DNA from: an uncultured Clostridia bacterium
Lineage (GTDB): Bacteria > Bacillota > Clostridia > Oscillospirales > UBA644
Assembly (NCBI GenBank): GCA_904502105.1
Contig: CAJGDF010000083.1
Location: 1 to 7,500 of the forward strand
Direction of reading: 5' to 3'
DNA: 7,500 nt
Made by a program: the position numbers and the translations under genes. The notes below the pieces were generated by a model that made no database searches, was not told the DNA's origin, and saw nothing but the letters and a program-made list of their open reading frames with translations. Of the stretch, positions 5,379-7,500 are shown in pieces (within the stretch, counting starts at the first letter, position 1; each line of letters begins with the position of its first letter).

Positions 5379-6764
5379 ATGTTAAGTAATGTTAAAATAA
5401 CAAAAGGCGCCAGTGATTGGCGAATTTATCAGCAGACAGACGGTTATGCCGTTATCGATCTTGAAGGTGTAAGCATTAAATATGACGATGCGCCCACATG
5501 GGTACGTGTTGTCAACGAAGACGACCTTTCTCTTGTCATCAACTGGACTCAGGTTGAGATCACAGGCGAAAAGGTTGATGAGGACGGTACAAACGTCCGC
5601 ACGTTTAAGGTATCGTTACGTCTTCCCGCAGGCGGTCTTTACAGGATCGATACCACTGTTTCGGGCAGTCTTACGGGTATTGACTGGAGCGCTCAGGGAC
5701 AGAAGATCTATCATATCGGTGTCGGCGATCTTTTTGTTATAACAGGTCAGTCAAATTCCGCAGGCTATGGCAGAACACCCGTCAGCGATGCTCCCGAGCT
5801 CGGCGTTCATCTCTTTAAAAACAGTGAAAAATGGGATCTTGCGATGCATCCCATGAACGATCCCGAGGATACTGTTCATACCGTAAACCGTGAGCCCGCA
5901 TCAGGTCACAGCCCGTATCTTTCTTTTGCAAAAATGATGAAAAAAAATCTCGGTTATCCTATCGGCCTTATTCAGGAATCCCTCGGCGGCAGCCCGATCT
6001 CCCGTTGGAACAAGAGCGTAAACGGCGATCTTTATAACAGCATGGTCGAGTCTGTCGGCCGCTGTACCGACGGTGATATGCGTGTTGCGGGTATTCTTTG
6101 GTATCAGGGTTGTTCCGATTCAAACGAAAATGATTGCTCCGTTTATTACAACCGCTTCAAACAGATGGTCGAGGATATGAGAACAGATTTCAGATCTCCC
6201 GATCTTCCTGTTTACACCGTTCAGTTAAATAAGGTTCTTGATCAGGACAATATTCTCTGGGCGGATATCCGCGAGGTCCAGCGCCGTGCCGCTAAAGAGA
6301 TGAAGAATGTTTTTGTCGTTCCGTCTCTTGATCTTGCGCTTAACGACGGCATTCATAACTCTTCTGCTTCAAATATCGTTATAGGCGAACGTCTTGCACG
6401 GGTTGCTCTTGAGGGTTACTATAAAAAGCCCTGCATCTTCGGCTTTGCCCCCGATATTGATTCGGCAGTCTGCGATAAAAATTCCGTTACCCTTACTTTC
6501 TCCAATATCTACCATTATATGCATACTCTCAACGTGCCTGCGGCTCATTGCGGATTCGTTGTTGAAGACGATAACGGAATTATTGATATTGTCGGATATA
6601 ACGGAAGCAGTGATAAGATCTATCTTAAGCTCGAAAGATCTGTGCTCGGCAAAGCATACGTTTCTTTCGCTCAGACCTCAAATCTCAGATCCGCTCCTCC
6701 GTACGATGCGGGCAGCGGTCTTCCGATAATTGCTTTTAATAAGGTGGAGATCAAAAATGTTTGA
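5379..6764 (+). CDS. Sialate O-acetylesterase-like SGNH hydrolase (SASA/DUF303, CE6-type)
   Basis: The 461-residue protein has no signal peptide and so is probably cytoplasmic. SASA enzymes remove acetyl groups from sugar hydroxyls such as O-acetylated sialic acid or xylan and pectin oligosaccharides; the true substrate cannot be read here. Residues 1-112 form a beta-rich N-terminal domain. The SGNH core starts at DLFVITGQSNSAGYG (117-131), with nucleophile S125 in GQSN, continues through LIQESLGGSPISRW (197-210) and ILWYQGCSD (239-247), and ends with the Asp/His pair in NDGIH (D323, H326). Residues 352-461 are a second beta domain, as in related long SASA proteins. The WYQG motif is followed by Cys244 where Glu is the common residue. 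The gene begins 24 bp after the preceding stop with no terminator between, and its end overlaps the next gene by 8 bp. Confidence 0.87.
   Translation: MLSNVKITKGASDWRIYQQTDGYAVIDLEGVSIKYDDAPTWVRVVNEDDLSLVINWTQVEITGEKVDEDGTNVRTFKVSLRLPAGGLYRIDTTVSGSLTGIDWSAQGQKIYHIGVGDLFVITGQSNSAGYGRTPVSDAPELGVHLFKNSEKWDLAMHPMNDPEDTVHTVNREPASGHSPYLSFAKMMKKNLGYPIGLIQESLGGSPISRWNKSVNGDLYNSMVESVGRCTDGDMRVAGILWYQGCSDSNENDCSVYYNRFKQMVEDMRTDFRSPDLPVYTVQLNKVLDQDNILWADIREVQRRAAKEMKNVFVVPSLDLALNDGIHNSSASNIVIGERLARVALEGYYKKPCIFGFAPDIDSAVCDKNSVTLTFSNIYHYMHTLNVPAAHCGFVVEDDNGIIDIVGYNGSSDKIYLKLERSVLGKAYVSFAQTSNLRSAPPYDAGSGLPIIAFNKVEIKNV
6746..6749 (+). promoter_or_regulatory. Ribosome binding site of the alpha/beta-hydrolase inside the SASA gene
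   Basis: GGAG, within GGTGGAG from 6743, lies seven bases before ATG 6757 and inside the last codons of the esterase gene. It favours ATG 6757 over an in-frame TTG at 6730. Confidence 0.85.
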
Positions 6765-7491
6765 TAATTCAACGATTGGCGAATATCACGGCTATAAATG
6801 CGAAAATTTTACGTTCAACGGTCACGGCTGTACCGTTGTTATTCCCGAAGATCCGTCTGCCGATAAAAAATGGATCTGGCGTGCCGAATTTTTGGGTGCA
6901 TTCGATTCCGTTGATGTTGATATGCTTTCAAAAGGCTATTACCTTGCTTACTGTGCCGTCAACGACAGATACGGCGACGATGTTTCCGTTGAGATATTCA
7001 AGGCTTTTTACGATTATATGACCGATCTCGGATTTAACAAAAAAACAGTCCTTTTCGGCTTCAGCCGAGGCGGTCTTTATGCCTGCAATTTTGCGCTTAA
7101 ATATCCCGAAGCTGTTGCGGCGCTTTATCTTGACGCTCCGGTTCTCGATATAAAGAGCTGGCCGGGCGGACTTATGAGCGGTGTCGGCGCGGAACGTGAA
7201 TTTAACGAATGTCTCGGTCTTTACGGCCTTGATAAAACGTCTGTTCTCGATTTTAAGAAAAATCCCGTTGACCGATTGGACGAGCTTCTCTCATTGAAAA
7301 TGCCCGTTGCCCTTGTTGCGGGCGACAGTGATGAGGTCGTTCCGTACGTTGAAAACGGCAAATATCTCGAAGAACTCTATAAAAACAATGGCGGGGATCT
7401 TCTCTGCATCGTCAAACCCGGCTGCGGACATCACCCCCACAGCATCCCCGACCCGACTCCCGTTACAGAGTTTTTGATGAAAAAATATTGA
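6757..7491 (+). CDS. Alpha/beta-hydrolase, probable carbohydrate or small ester esterase
   Basis: The 244-residue cytoplasmic protein (no signal peptide) has a standard alpha/beta-hydrolase layout. The nucleophile elbow is GFSRGG (101-106) with S103, the acid is D192 (or D190) in GDSDEVVP after a strand, and the His is in CGHHPH (223-228). The N-terminal WIWRAEFLGAF (39-49) and the NDRYG block (69-73) resemble a group of bacterial hydrolases found beside carbohydrate esterases, but I cannot name a characterised member. Its start overlaps the SASA stop by 8 bp (ATGTTTGA), so the two are translationally coupled and likely act on the same substrate class, for example different acyl groups on one oligosaccharide. 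Peptidase or lipase activity is less likely given its size and partner. Only nine bases follow its stop, so the operon may continue beyond the window. Confidence 0.85.
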   Translation: MFDNSTIGEYHGYKCENFTFNGHGCTVVIPEDPSADKKWIWRAEFLGAFDSVDVDMLSKGYYLAYCAVNDRYGDDVSVEIFKAFYDYMTDLGFNKKTVLFGFSRGGLYACNFALKYPEAVAALYLDAPVLDIKSWPGGLMSGVGAEREFNECLGLYGLDKTSVLDFKKNPVDRLDELLSLKMPVALVAGDSDEVVPYVENGKYLEELYKNNGGDLLCIVKPGCGHHPHSIPDPTPVTEFLMKKY

Positions 7492-7500
7492 AAATAACAA

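Noticed and set aside
1..7500. CRISPR array, tRNA/rRNA genes, transposase or phage genes
   Set aside because: No spaced short repeats, no cloverleaf or rRNA-like sequence, and no mobile-element proteins were seen on either strand.

Overview
The window looks like a chromosomal segment from an anaerobic Firmicute, most likely a gut or rumen clostridium of the Ruminococcaceae/Oscillospirales type. This is inferred from moderate GC, AGGAG-type ribosome binding sites, very clear TTGAAA/TTGACT-17-TATAAT/TATACT promoters, short gene spacing and the protein families present. TGA is used as a stop, so the standard bacterial code applies. No RNA genes, insertion sequences, CRISPR arrays or phage genes are visible.

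Layout. Bases 1-2650 hold two tandem copies of one gene, the first cut by the window edge. They encode a cytoplasmic protein with a polysaccharide-deacetylase (NodB)-like N-terminal part and a beta-rich C-terminal part, of unknown function, and are about 80 % identical by hand alignment. A 13-bp hairpin follows. Next comes a small hypoxanthine/deoxyinosine-DNA glycosylase gene (2712-3197, +), which converges on and overlaps by 4 bp a gene for a membrane protein of the type IV prepilin peptidase (A24) family (3194-3898, -). The expected second catalytic Asp of that protein reads as Asn.

Bases 3899-4074 are a divergent promoter region with two well-formed sigma-70-type promoters, one for each direction. 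Rightwards, from about 4012, runs a probable four-gene operon. It comprises cysM (PLP cysteine synthase), a membrane-anchored small protein with a His/Cys zinc-site-like C-terminus, a SGNH/SASA-family carbohydrate O-acetylesterase, and an alpha/beta-hydrolase whose start overlaps the esterase stop by 8 bp. A 15-codon open frame precedes cysM and overlaps its start codon as ATGA.

How the genes may work together. The two coupled hydrolases probably act on intracellular acylated oligosaccharides, since neither has a signal peptide. The tandem NodB-like proteins may also be carbohydrate-related, which would make this a loosely glycan-centred neighbourhood with housekeeping genes (cysM, the DNA glycosylase) between. 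No direct link between cysteine synthesis and the esterases is evident beyond co-orientation and tight spacing. The most notable points are the tandem uncharacterised NodB-like pair, the probable pseudo-peptidase, and the uncharacterised zinc-site-like membrane protein tied to cysM.
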